Shown: one piece after another, positions 56,875 through 64,000 of the stretch | Layout: the number at the start of each line of letters is the position of its first letter | Position numbering within the stretch: the stretch's first letter is position 1 | Source: Paenibacillus melissococcoides | GTDB lineage: Bacteria > Bacillota > Bacilli > Paenibacillales > Paenibacillaceae | DNA: 64,000 nt | Assembly: GCA_944800085.1 (NCBI GenBank) | Contig: CALYLO010000001.1 | Span: 1,203,001-1,267,000 of the forward strand | Direction of reading: 5' to 3' | Position numbers and translations under genes: made by a program | The notes under the pieces: generated by a model | Database searches by the model: none | Told to the model about the DNA's origin: nothing | What the model saw: only the letters and a program-made list of their open reading frames with translations

Positions 56875-57391
56875 ATGATGGAAATAGTTGTCATCGCGGA
56901 CTATGACCCGGGCTGGGCACGCGACTACGAGCAGGAGAAGCGGGCTATCGAGGAGGCGCTCCCGGATATCGTCGTAGCGGTGGAGCATATCGGCAGCACC
57001 TCGGTTCCCGGACTGGGCGCGAAGCCGATCATTGATATGATGGCTGGCGTTCATCGACTGGAGGCGTTGACCGAGGGGCATATCGATCGCCTGGCCGCGA
57101 TTGGCTACGAGTATGTGCCGAAGCCGGATTGGCCGGAGTCCCGATTTTTCCGGCGCGGCCCCTGGCGGGCGGGTACGCATCATTTGCATTTTTACCGGCA
57201 GCTGGGAAGCGCACTTGCTGTTCCGCGATTATTTAAGGTCCCACCCGGATGTCCGGGAGCAATATAGGCAGTTGAAGCTTGAGCTGGCGAGCCAGCATCG
57301 GCATGATCGCGTCGAGTATACGCGGCGGAAGGCGCCATTTATCGAGCGCGTGCTGCGCCTGGCGCGCGAAGAAGACCGAAGCCCGTCCTGA
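56875..57391 (+). pseudogene. GrpB family protein with one frameshift
   Basis: The first frame encodes IVVIADYDPGWARDYEQEKR, VVAVEHIGSTSVPGLGAKPI and GTHHLHF, the GrpB/UPF0157 nucleotidyltransferase-like signature. Removing one T from the five T at 57189-57193 continues it as TGSWEAHLLFRDYLRSHPDV and EQYRQLKLELA to the stop at 57389. Restored length ~171 residues is normal. GrpB-like proteins act in CoA metabolism (dephospho-CoA kinase fusions) or unknown roles. Homopolymer indel: true or sequence error. Confidence 0.8.
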
Positions 57392-57405
57392 ACCGGACGG
57401 GCTTC
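57378..57405 (+). terminator. Terminator overlapping the end of the GrpB gene
   Basis: Perfect 11-bp stem GAAGCCCGTCC / GGACGGGCTTC with 6-base loop, covering the stop codon. Confidence 0.75.
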
Positions 57406-57864
57406 GTCGTGAGCGGCGTTCCTGCCCGGCTCGCGGGTAGGGCTGGGAGTGTCGGCCGGGGATAACGGAATGTGCCGGCGCTCCCTGATATCATCCCCTT
57501 GATCGCGCGGTTGGAGGCAGCTCTCCGAGGCGATTTTTTTGATTATCCCTTTTGTTCAGTTATTGTTTAGTATATTTGACTAAGATGAAAGCGTTCGTGC
57601 CTTTCGAATTAGGTCTCAGGTCTGAAGCAAAAGGCGCAGGTTGTTTCTTTTTCTCCCCCGTCCCTTTATAGTGAAGATGACCGTATGGTCGCGTGGCGAG
57701 ATCCATGGAGGGAGCAGCAGGCTGCGTAAGGCGCTTCGGCATTATCGATGCGGAGACAGGAAGGGACGAGCCTGGCCGTTCCGCCAGGGGGACATGCATG
57801 ATTCCGGCGTGTCTGATGGATGAGGGGGTGGCCGCTGCGGTCAAGATTGCAAGGGGGAAGGAAT
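57406..57864. other. Upstream region of the SARP-type regulator
   Basis: No gene supported. TTGTTCAGTTATTGTTTAGT (57552-57571) contains two TTGTTYAGT copies; the same TTGTTCAGT recurs at 59068 upstream of the GGDEF gene. These may be sites for the regulator encoded downstream. Confidence 0.5.
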
Positions 57865-59001
57865 ATGAAAGCGATCCTTGTCGATGATGAAATGCTAGCG
57901 CTGCGACGTATGGAAAAACTATTGAAGGAGCAGGATGGAAAGGAAGTGCCTATTGAAATTGTCGGTTCATTTCAAAATCCGCATCTGGCATTGAAAGCGG
58001 CGGAGCGGGAGACGATTCATCTTGTCTTCCTGGATATCGAGATGCCGGAAATGGATGGAATGGAGCTGGCAGAATGTCTGTTGCGCATTCAACCCCACCT
58101 ACATATTGTATTTGTGACGGCATATAACGAATATGCGGTTGAGGCATTCGAGCTGAATGCGTTAGACTATTTATTGAAGCCGGTGCAGCGGACCCGGATC
58201 GAGAAGACGCTGAAGCGGCTGGCCAAGCCGGCGCAAGCCAACGATGCAGGGAAGCACAGTCAGCTTGAGGGGATGCTGTGCACATTGTCCTATCTGCATT
58301 ATATTACTCCCCAACAGGAACTGAAGACGTTTCATTGGCGGACGGTCAAAGCGCAGGAGCTATTCGCCTATCTGCTTCACCATCGGGAGCAGACGCTTCG
58401 CAAAGATACGATTCTGGATTTGCTGTGGCCGAATTACCGCATTGAAAAGTCATCAGCCCATTTACATACGACGATTTACCAGATTAGGCAGGTCATTAAG
58501 CAGAGGGCATTACGAATCCACATCAAATATATGGATGAGGGGTACCGGCTCGAATTGGGCGGCATGAAGCTGGACAAGGAGGAATGGGAGAAGGCGATGC
58601 GTCTGGCCCCGCAGGTGTCTCCCGAGACGATCCAGGAGCATCAGAAGCTGCTGAACGCCTATCGGGGCGATTATTTGGCGGAGCATCAATATTTGTGGGC
58701 GGAAGGCGAGCAGGAGAGGCTTCGGTTAATCTGGTTCAATCATGCGAAGCAGGTGGCCGAATGCTTGATGCGGATGAACGCATACACGGAAGCGATGCCC
58801 CTTTACAAGCAGATCCAGGAGAAGTATCCGTATACCGAGGACAGCTATTTCGGACTGATGAAAATTCATGCGCAGTTGGGCAACTACGGGGAAGTCATCA
58901 AGCAATTTCAACTGCTAAGCCACAATTTAAAAGGAGAATTAGGCATTGAACCTAGCAGGGAAGTATTTGCTTGGTACATGGAATGGAAAAACAGCATTTA
59001 A
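57865..59001 (+). CDS. Response regulator with SARP/BTAD-type C-terminal region
   Basis: A 378-residue cytosolic regulator from the ATG after AAGGGGGAAGGAAT. The receiver domain (1-120) has AILVDDEMLALRRMEKLL and the phospho-acceptor Asp57 in LVFLDIEMPEMDGMEL, with Lys in DYLLKPVQ. Residues ~160-250 form an OmpR/SARP-like winged helix (KAQELFAYLLHHREQTLRKD, SSAHLHTTIYQIRQVIK). Residues ~270-378 are a bacterial transcriptional activator (BTAD) TPR-like domain. It is the probable partner of the large kinase at 59859, with the GGDEF gene between them. Confidence 0.9.
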   Translation: MKAILVDDEMLALRRMEKLLKEQDGKEVPIEIVGSFQNPHLALKAAERETIHLVFLDIEMPEMDGMELAECLLRIQPHLHIVFVTAYNEYAVEAFELNALDYLLKPVQRTRIEKTLKRLAKPAQANDAGKHSQLEGMLCTLSYLHYITPQQELKTFHWRTVKAQELFAYLLHHREQTLRKDTILDLLWPNYRIEKSSAHLHTTIYQIRQVIKQRALRIHIKYMDEGYRLELGGMKLDKEEWEKAMRLAPQVSPETIQEHQKLLNAYRGDYLAEHQYLWAEGEQERLRLIWFNHAKQVAECLMRMNAYTEAMPLYKQIQEKYPYTEDSYFGLMKIHAQLGNYGEVIKQFQLLSHNLKGELGIEPSREVFAWYMEWKNSI

Positions 59002-59164
59002 TCGCGCCGACCGTCGTGGATTCTGCTTCCGCGGCGGTTATTTTTCTTGGGAAGACGATTCAGTATTTGTTCAGTAGGCCATCATAGAATAGTCGATGTT
59101 TATGAGAAAAAGTCGAAATTTTAGGTAAAAAATCCAAATCATGTGGGAGTGAAAACCAATCAAC

Positions 59165-59845
59165 ATGAAATATACGGGCAGAATAATAATGACTGCCATG
59201 ACGCTGTGCGGATGGGCCGTGCTCATCGCATACCTCATGTCGGCAAAAATGATGAATCCGATGTTGGCCGTGCTCACCATTATGATGCTTGGCGTATCCT
59301 GGCGATGCGGCAAACGGTATGATGTCGTGAAGTATGAATCGGAGATCGCCCCCCTGACATTGGCGTATAACCGCAGAAGTGCCGATGTAATATTTCAGAG
59401 GCTGGCTGGCAAGCACCGCAAAAATGGACAAAAAACCGCCGTCTTTTTCTTCGACGTGGATCGGTTCAAGGAAATTAATGACACGTATGGCCACAATGCG
59501 GGGGATCGGGTGCTGCGGCTCATCTCGACCGTGCTGCTGAATAGCTGCGGCAGCGAGACCGCGCTCGTCCGGTGGGGAGGCGATGAATTTCTGTTCATGG
59601 TGCCCTGCTCCGACCGGCGCGATCTGCGCAGCATCCGCAGCCGCACCATGAACAAGCTGGCCTTGACCGCACAGCAGGCCGCGGTTCCTTTTGCGGTATC
59701 TTATGGCTATGCGTTATATCCGGAGGAGGGAACATTATTAAGCGATATTGTGGAGATGGCGGACAGTCATATGATGCGAATCAAACGAAGCAAGCTCCGC
59801 TGCGGCTCTCAGGATACCGCCAAAATGCAGCTTTCACTACAGTAG
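59165..59845 (+). CDS. Membrane-anchored GGDEF domain protein (diguanylate cyclase)
   Basis: A 226-residue protein: two N-terminal helices (IIMTAMTLCGWAVLIAYLMS, PMLAVLTIMMLGVSW) and a GGDEF domain. DVDRFKEINDTYGHNAGDRV binds metal and GTP, and the active site RWGGDEFLF (GGDEF 138-142) is intact. It should make cyclic di-GMP. No RxxD inhibitory site is obvious just upstream. It is 13 bp before the large hybrid kinase, so both are likely co-transcribed. The ribosome site (GTGGGAG) is distant, suggesting weak translation. Confidence 0.85.
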   Translation: MKYTGRIIMTAMTLCGWAVLIAYLMSAKMMNPMLAVLTIMMLGVSWRCGKRYDVVKYESEIAPLTLAYNRRSADVIFQRLAGKHRKNGQKTAVFFFDVDRFKEINDTYGHNAGDRVLRLISTVLLNSCGSETALVRWGGDEFLFMVPCSDRRDLRSIRSRTMNKLALTAQQAAVPFAVSYGYALYPEEGTLLSDIVEMADSHMMRIKRSKLRCGSQDTAKMQLSLQ

Positions 59846-59858
59846 GGAGATTGGGCAA

Positions 59859-62800
59859 ATGGCAAAACGATATGTTGTTCGACTCGTTTTTGCACTCGTG
59901 ACCATTCTGTATGTTGTGTTGGCCGGCGGTTTTTTTCGGGAATGCGGGGCGTTACCGAAGCCGGTGCAGGGGGTGCTCGATCTGCGCGGCAGCGGATGGG
60001 AACATGCGGGCCTCGTCAAATTGAAGGGGGAATGGGAATTTTATCCGGACAGGCTATTTTCGAACGCTTCCCAGATCGAGTCCCTCGGCGCCAAGCCCGT
60101 CTTCATCCAAGTGCCGTGCCCCTGGAGAATCGACAGCGCATGGACGGGACCCCGGCCTTTCTCTACATACGGCACGTACCGATTGCGAATTATGCTTGAC
60201 AACAGCTCGGAACAGATATTTTCATTTTATGTAAAATCCATTATGAGTTCCCACAGCATGATCGTCAATGGCCTGCGCATTGGCAGCAGCGGGCCCTCCC
60301 CGGACGATTTCCATTCAAATACGCCATACAACACCTCCTATGTTGCCTATGCACATACGAAGAGCAATGTTATCGATTTGATGATCCAGATCGACAGGCC
60401 AGACTCCGTCTGGCAAGGGGCTATCACCCGGCCGATATCGTTTGGACTGCCGCAGCAAGTGAACTTGGAACGAAACCTTGAGCTCATGCTGGAAATGGGC
60501 ATTCTGCTGACCATATTGCTGGGCGCTTTTCATACGATACTTATCTATCTGTTCCGATTGCCGCAGCCCGGGTGGCAATATTTTGTTCTTTTTTGCTTGT
60601 CCGCGATACTGTTCGTTCTCATTTTCGGAGAAAGATGGGGAGCGATGCTGTTGCCGATGCTATCCTTATATTGGCGCTACAAGCTGATGACATTGGCGTC
60701 GATCGGCATGAATCTGTTCCTGCTGCTGTACGCGTCGCGAAGGCGGCAATGCTATGTTCATCCGCAGATCGCCCGATTCGCGGCATACGTCTCGATGCTG
60801 GGAAGCGTCGCCGTGTTGCTGGTGAAGAATACGCGCGGCATCATTGCCGTATCTGCGGTAACGCATGGAATATTTCTGGCCTTATATCTCTATCTTTTCT
60901 ATAGGCTGGTGCGCCGTTCGATGGTTGCCGGAAAGTCGTATCCCTTTCTGCTGACAATCGCCTTCGCGGCGGGAGGGTTTGCGGTATACGGTGGAGTATT
61001 TGGCTTACATGAGTCGCTTCGGCTGAGGTACTTCAACTTTATCATCTTTATTTGCGTGCTCGTCTTCCTCCAGGCAAGACAGCATTACATTGTCTATCGC
61101 AGAGAGAAGGAATTGGCTAAAGCCTTGTCGAACCATAGGCGCTCGAATGAAGAATTTATGGCAGCGACAGCCAAGGAATTGAAGACGCCGCTGCTTGCGA
61201 TTACGAATTTGGCGCAATCTCTGCTCGAAGGCAATCGCGGCAACCTGTCGGTCAAGCAAGAGGAAGATTTGCATATCGTTGTATTTGTCGCCAAGCATAC
61301 GACCAGATTGGTTAGCGATCTTCAGGATTGGTCAGAATTGAAGGAAGGAAGGATGCTCATCCATGTGAAAGAACTTGATCTGAGGAGAACCGTCACCGCT
61401 GTGATAGAGATTACCCGCTATATTACAATGCCTCGCGACATTGAAATACGCAACAAGCTGGATGACGATCTGCCGCCGGTGCTGGCTGATGAGCAGCGCT
61501 TGATGCAGATCATGTCTCAGTTGCTGCATAATGCGGTGAAGAATACGAAGAAGGGAACAGTGACGGTATCGGCCCTGGCATTGGAGGAAGCAGTGGAGGT
61601 TCGTATCTCGGATTCGGGAGGCGGAATGACGCAAGCGGAGATGGAGGGCATCTTCGATGCATATGAGCAGGATGTGCCGCATCGTTCTTCTTTTTTTGAC
61701 AGAAGGCTCGGTCTGAATGTCACGAAGCGGCTGGTGGAGCTTCATGGCGGAACCATTGGCGTGACTTCAGCCATAGGCCGCGGCTCAACGTTCTATTTCC
61801 GTCTGCCAATCGCTGAACAACAGCAGGGGGATGAGGGGGAACTTATGAGGAAGGAGGACGGCAAGGCGGCGGTTCCCGTGGGGATGCCGCTGGAATATGA
61901 GGAGCAGTTCGGCTGGGAGATTGCGGAAGAGATCGTGTTCGACGCCCCTTCTCCTTCTTTTACGGTAGACGAGATTGGGGAGGCCTGCATTCTTATCGTA
62001 GACGATGATCCGATTCATCAGAAGGTCTTGGAAAATCTGCTCTCCCCTGATCGCTTCCGGCTTACCTCGGTGTCCAGCGGGGAAGAGGCGTTATTGCAGA
62101 TTCGGCACTTCCGGAACTGGGATCTGGTCTTGCTTAATCTGATGATCTCCGGCATGTCGGGCTTGGAGGTATGCCGGCGCATACGGGAGATGCATTCCTT
62201 GTTCGAGCTGCCGGTTCTGATGCTGACGGGACGGGGACGGACCGATGATGCGCTCGCCGCTTATTCGGCGGGGGCGAATGACTTTGTGGCGAAGCCGATA
62301 GACTCCGCCGAGCTGCGGGCCCGCGTGCGGACGCTGCTCCTGATGAAGCATTCGGCGAATGAGCGCTTCCGTATGGAAATGGCTTTTTTGCAGGCGCAAA
62401 TCAAGCCCCATTTTATTTTCAACACGTTGAATTCGCTTGTCTCGCTCAGTGAAGACGATCCGGAGCAGATGCGCGAGCTGCTTGTCGAATTCAGCAATTA
62501 TTTGCGGCAGAGCTTCCGCTTCGATAATGTGGAGCCATTGGTCCCGCTCGAACGAGAGCTTCAACTGGTACGTTCTTACTTATACATAGAAAAGATCAGG
62601 TTCGGGGACCGGTTGCAATTTACGATTGATCTGCCTGAATCGCATCGGCTGCGTATCCCGCCGCTATCTATTCAGCCGATCGTGGAGAACGCCGTGCACC
62701 ACGGAATTATGAAACGAATGGGCGGCGGCACGATCCATATTCGCGTCTATATGGAGGACCAACATTACTGCATCGAGGTCTGCGATGACGGGGTCGGCAT

Positions 62801-62972
62801 CTCGGCCGAGCGGCAGGAGCAACTGCTGGCGAAGAGCGCGACCAGCGGAATCGGGCTCAAAAATATTGACTACCGATTGCGGCAGCTGTTCGGCACGGGC
62901 ATCTCGGTTCGAAGCGCCCCGATGGAGGGGACCTGCGTCAAATTTTGCGTTCCGTGCGAGACAGAGAACTAA
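59859..62972 (+). CDS. Hybrid sensor kinase with degenerate first kinase and receiver, active second kinase
   Basis: A 1037-residue membrane protein. One N-terminal helix, an extracellular jelly-roll (7TMR-DISMED2-like, ~50-200), seven helices (~205-405), a HisKA region where the phospho-His is Lys439 (ATAKELKTPLLAI), an HATPase with intact N-box (LLHNAVKN, DSGGGMT), a receiver (Asp715 pair, VDDDP) whose phospho-acceptor is Asn760 (DLVLLNLMISGMSG), a His_kinase domain with intact His851 (QAQIKPHFIFNTLNSL), and a second HATPase (IVENAVHHGI, DDGVGI, SGIGLKNI). Signalling to the SARP-type regulator probably uses only the second kinase module. Ribosome site TAGGGAGA. Confidence 0.9.
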   Translation: MAKRYVVRLVFALVTILYVVLAGGFFRECGALPKPVQGVLDLRGSGWEHAGLVKLKGEWEFYPDRLFSNASQIESLGAKPVFIQVPCPWRIDSAWTGPRPFSTYGTYRLRIMLDNSSEQIFSFYVKSIMSSHSMIVNGLRIGSSGPSPDDFHSNTPYNTSYVAYAHTKSNVIDLMIQIDRPDSVWQGAITRPISFGLPQQVNLERNLELMLEMGILLTILLGAFHTILIYLFRLPQPGWQYFVLFCLSAILFVLIFGERWGAMLLPMLSLYWRYKLMTLASIGMNLFLLLYASRRRQCYVHPQIARFAAYVSMLGSVAVLLVKNTRGIIAVSAVTHGIFLALYLYLFYRLVRRSMVAGKSYPFLLTIAFAAGGFAVYGGVFGLHESLRLRYFNFIIFICVLVFLQARQHYIVYRREKELAKALSNHRRSNEEFMAATAKELKTPLLAITNLAQSLLEGNRGNLSVKQEEDLHIVVFVAKHTTRLVSDLQDWSELKEGRMLIHVKELDLRRTVTAVIEITRYITMPRDIEIRNKLDDDLPPVLADEQRLMQIMSQLLHNAVKNTKKGTVTVSALALEEAVEVRISDSGGGMTQAEMEGIFDAYEQDVPHRSSFFDRRLGLNVTKRLVELHGGTIGVTSAIGRGSTFYFRLPIAEQQQGDEGELMRKEDGKAAVPVGMPLEYEEQFGWEIAEEIVFDAPSPSFTVDEIGEACILIVDDDPIHQKVLENLLSPDRFRLTSVSSGEEALLQIRHFRNWDLVLLNLMISGMSGLEVCRRIREMHSLFELPVLMLTGRGRTDDALAAYSAGANDFVAKPIDSAELRARVRTLLLMKHSANERFRMEMAFLQAQIKPHFIFNTLNSLVSLSEDDPEQMRELLVEFSNYLRQSFRFDNVEPLVPLERELQLVRSYLYIEKIRFGDRLQFTIDLPESHRLRIPPLSIQPIVENAVHHGIMKRMGGGTIHIRVYMEDQHYCIEVCDDGVGISAERQEQLLAKSATSGIGLKNIDYRLRQLFGTGISVRSAPMEGTCVKFCVPCETEN

Positions 62973-62974
62973 GC

Positions 62975-63018
62975 AGGGGGCTGACGACGAGGTCATATTG
63001 ACCTTAAGGCAGCCCCCT
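62975..63018. terminator. Terminator after the hybrid kinase gene
   Basis: Outer stem AGGGGGCTG / CAGCCCCCT and inner stem AGGTCA / TGACCT, followed by T-rich sequence (GTTTTATC). Also suits the convergent small gene ending at 63029. Confidence 0.8.
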
Positions 63019-63028
63019 AGCTGTTTTA

Positions 63029-63208
63029 TCAACCCAATTGAACGATTCGCTCAAGGTCAGGAGTTACAGAGATATCATCATTTTTCTTTTTTTGTGCCGC
63101 CCGTCTCTTTTGATGATAATGGCGCTTGCACAAATTTTTCGCATAGTGACGTTCCTTGCAGCCTTCTTCGCTGCACAGTCGTTGTGTTGCCATTCTAGGT
63201 CTGCCCAT
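63029..63208 (-). CDS. Small zinc-finger-like protein, 59 residues
   Basis: On the minus strand, an ATG at 63208 with GGGGAGG five bases upstream begins MGRPRMATQRLCSEEGC and continues KERHYAKNLCKRHYHQKRR to a stop at 63029. The C-x4-C-x9-C-x3-HYH pattern (Cys12, Cys17, Cys27, His31) is a treble-clef-like zinc knuckle seen in small phage and bacterial proteins and next to HNH domains. Basic, so probably binds nucleic acid. Family not named. Confidence 0.7.
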   Translation of the reverse strand: MGRPRMATQRLCSEEGCKERHYAKNLCKRHYHQKRRAAQKKKNDDISVTPDLERIVQLG

Positions 63209-63574
63209 GAGTACCTCCCCTTGTGACTATGTATTTATACCTAATTGTAGATGTTAAGAATGAACAATTTCTGAACCAAATAAGCCAAAAGATACTGGAA
63301 AACATAAAAAAAGGATTTAATTGAATAAAAATATAAACTTTTTTTGATATCGTTAACTACAATAATAAGATTTTGTGTTGTCATTTTACAAGGAGTAAAT
63401 AAAAAGTTGTGGTTCGAAGGTCTCTGGAAACGGGTGTTCCCAATATATGCCTTTCCTCTTGGATCGGGAGGTTCGATTCGAGGTTCCCCCGGGGCGCAAT
63501 TTCTGATAGGATAGTCGGTGGAAGCCTTTCCATATAAATATTAAAGGCGATGGATGAAAGAGAGGTGCAGTGCG
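63209..63574. other. AT-rich intergenic region upstream of GH85 gene
   Basis: No gene supported in ~365 bp. The segment is much more AT-rich than its surroundings (63240-63410) and likely carries the divergent promoters, but no clear -35/-10 pair or operator stands out. Confidence 0.4.
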
Positions 63575-64000
63575 ATGAGTGCAGATAATTCATCACGCAG
63601 CAGCAATGACAAGCAGCATGTAGGGGAAGATTGGTCAGCGGCCCGGGAGACCCCGAGAGGGCCGGGACAGCCATACCTCCACGGCTACAATGCCAAGGAA
63701 TTGAAAGCGTGGTCACCCGACACGGATCCGTATGCCCGCTTTTTTCGCTCACGGGTGCCGCTCGCGAAGCGGATCGCGCCGTTCGCCCCGACCCAAGCGC
63801 ATTCTGCGCTGACGTATCAGGCGAAGGTGATGAACTTGTCCGCCGATTACGACAAGGAGGAATGGTTCGGAGCCTGCCGCTATAATGACAGCTTCAGCAG
63901 GAATGTCCTGAAGTTCTGGCAGTACCAAGATATTTATGCGGCATGGCATGGGCTGCCGGTATATGGTTCACCGGAGGATAAGCGGCAATACGGCGTCGTG
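63575..64000 (+). CDS. GH85 endo-beta-N-acetylglucosaminidase, N-terminal part (cut by window edge)
   Basis: An ATG after AGAGGTG opens a frame that runs off the right edge (142 codons). After a polar lead MSADNSSRSSNDKQ it reads QPYLHGYNAKELKAWSPDTD, PYARFFRSRVPLAKRIAPFA, FWQYQDIYAAWHGLPVYGSPE, matching the N-terminus of GH85 (Endo-D/Endo-A type) enzymes that cut the chitobiose core of N-glycans. No signal peptide is present, unlike most secreted relatives. The catalytic residues lie beyond the window. Confidence 0.85.
   Translation, partial: MSADNSSRSSNDKQHVGEDWSAARETPRGPGQPYLHGYNAKELKAWSPDTDPYARFFRSRVPLAKRIAPFAPTQAHSALTYQAKVMNLSADYDKEEWFGACRYNDSFSRNVLKFWQYQDIYAAWHGLPVYGSPEDKRQYGVV

Overview
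This 64 kb window is chromosomal DNA of a low-motility-of-evidence but clearly Firmicute type, most likely a Paenibacillus (or close Paenibacillaceae relative). The basis is strong AGGAGG-type ribosome sites, frequent TTG/GTG starts, B. subtilis-like gene sets (lcfA, pncB, csoR-copZ-copA, xpt-pbuX, ykkC-ykkD, ycgR-ycgQ, degV-like), RNA leaders typical of Bacillales (cobalamin, purine, T-box) and a moderately high GC content. I see no rRNA, tRNA, CRISPR array or prophage.

Layout. 0-7 kb: etfA (cut by the left edge), a divergent fatty acyl-CoA ligase and thioesterase, NAD salvage genes pncA-pncB, and an SMP-30 lactonase. 7-9 kb: a decayed zone with a dispersed non-coding repeat (copy A), a truncated carbon-nitrogen hydrolase and a frameshifted P1 peptidase. 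9-15 kb: ldh, the copper operon csoR-copZ-copA, and the first copy of a 1474-bp insertion sequence. 15-18 kb: metE behind a cobalamin riboswitch. 18-27 kb: mostly housekeeping and unknown genes (alpha/beta hydrolase, DUF1992, glutaminase, nitroreductase, an epimerase plus DHDPS-like pair, DUF72, a Cys-rich copper-binding protein). 27-34 kb: a GH39 pseudogene and repeat copy B in inverted orientation, a NAD(P)-binding reductase with palindromic operators, purine-riboswitch xpt-pbuX, DegV, and a beta-lactamase-like remnant. 34-38 kb: the second insertion sequence copy and T-box argS, which carries an in-frame stop. 38-46 kb: oxidoreductases, a TetR-ykkCD exporter module, a degenerate minisatellite, and a decaying secreted-protein/ECF sigma/anti-sigma cluster. 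46-53 kb: ycgR with a Zur-like box, an IS110 element, ycgQ, and a persulfide module (rhodanese, CoA-disulfide reductase). 53-64 kb: DHDPS family protein, histidine kinase, MscS channel, GrpB remnant, then a signalling cluster (SARP-type response regulator, GGDEF protein, large hybrid kinase), a small zinc-finger protein and the start of a GH85 endoglycosidase.

Common themes. CsoR/CstR-type operators of the TACCC-GGGTA class occur at four places, linking copper export and persulfide handling. Two copies of the same insertion sequence both end exactly 17 bp before the -35 box of an RNA-regulated biosynthetic gene. Several reading frames are broken by single-base changes, often in short homopolymers, so some pseudogenes here could be sequence errors; I flag these separately.
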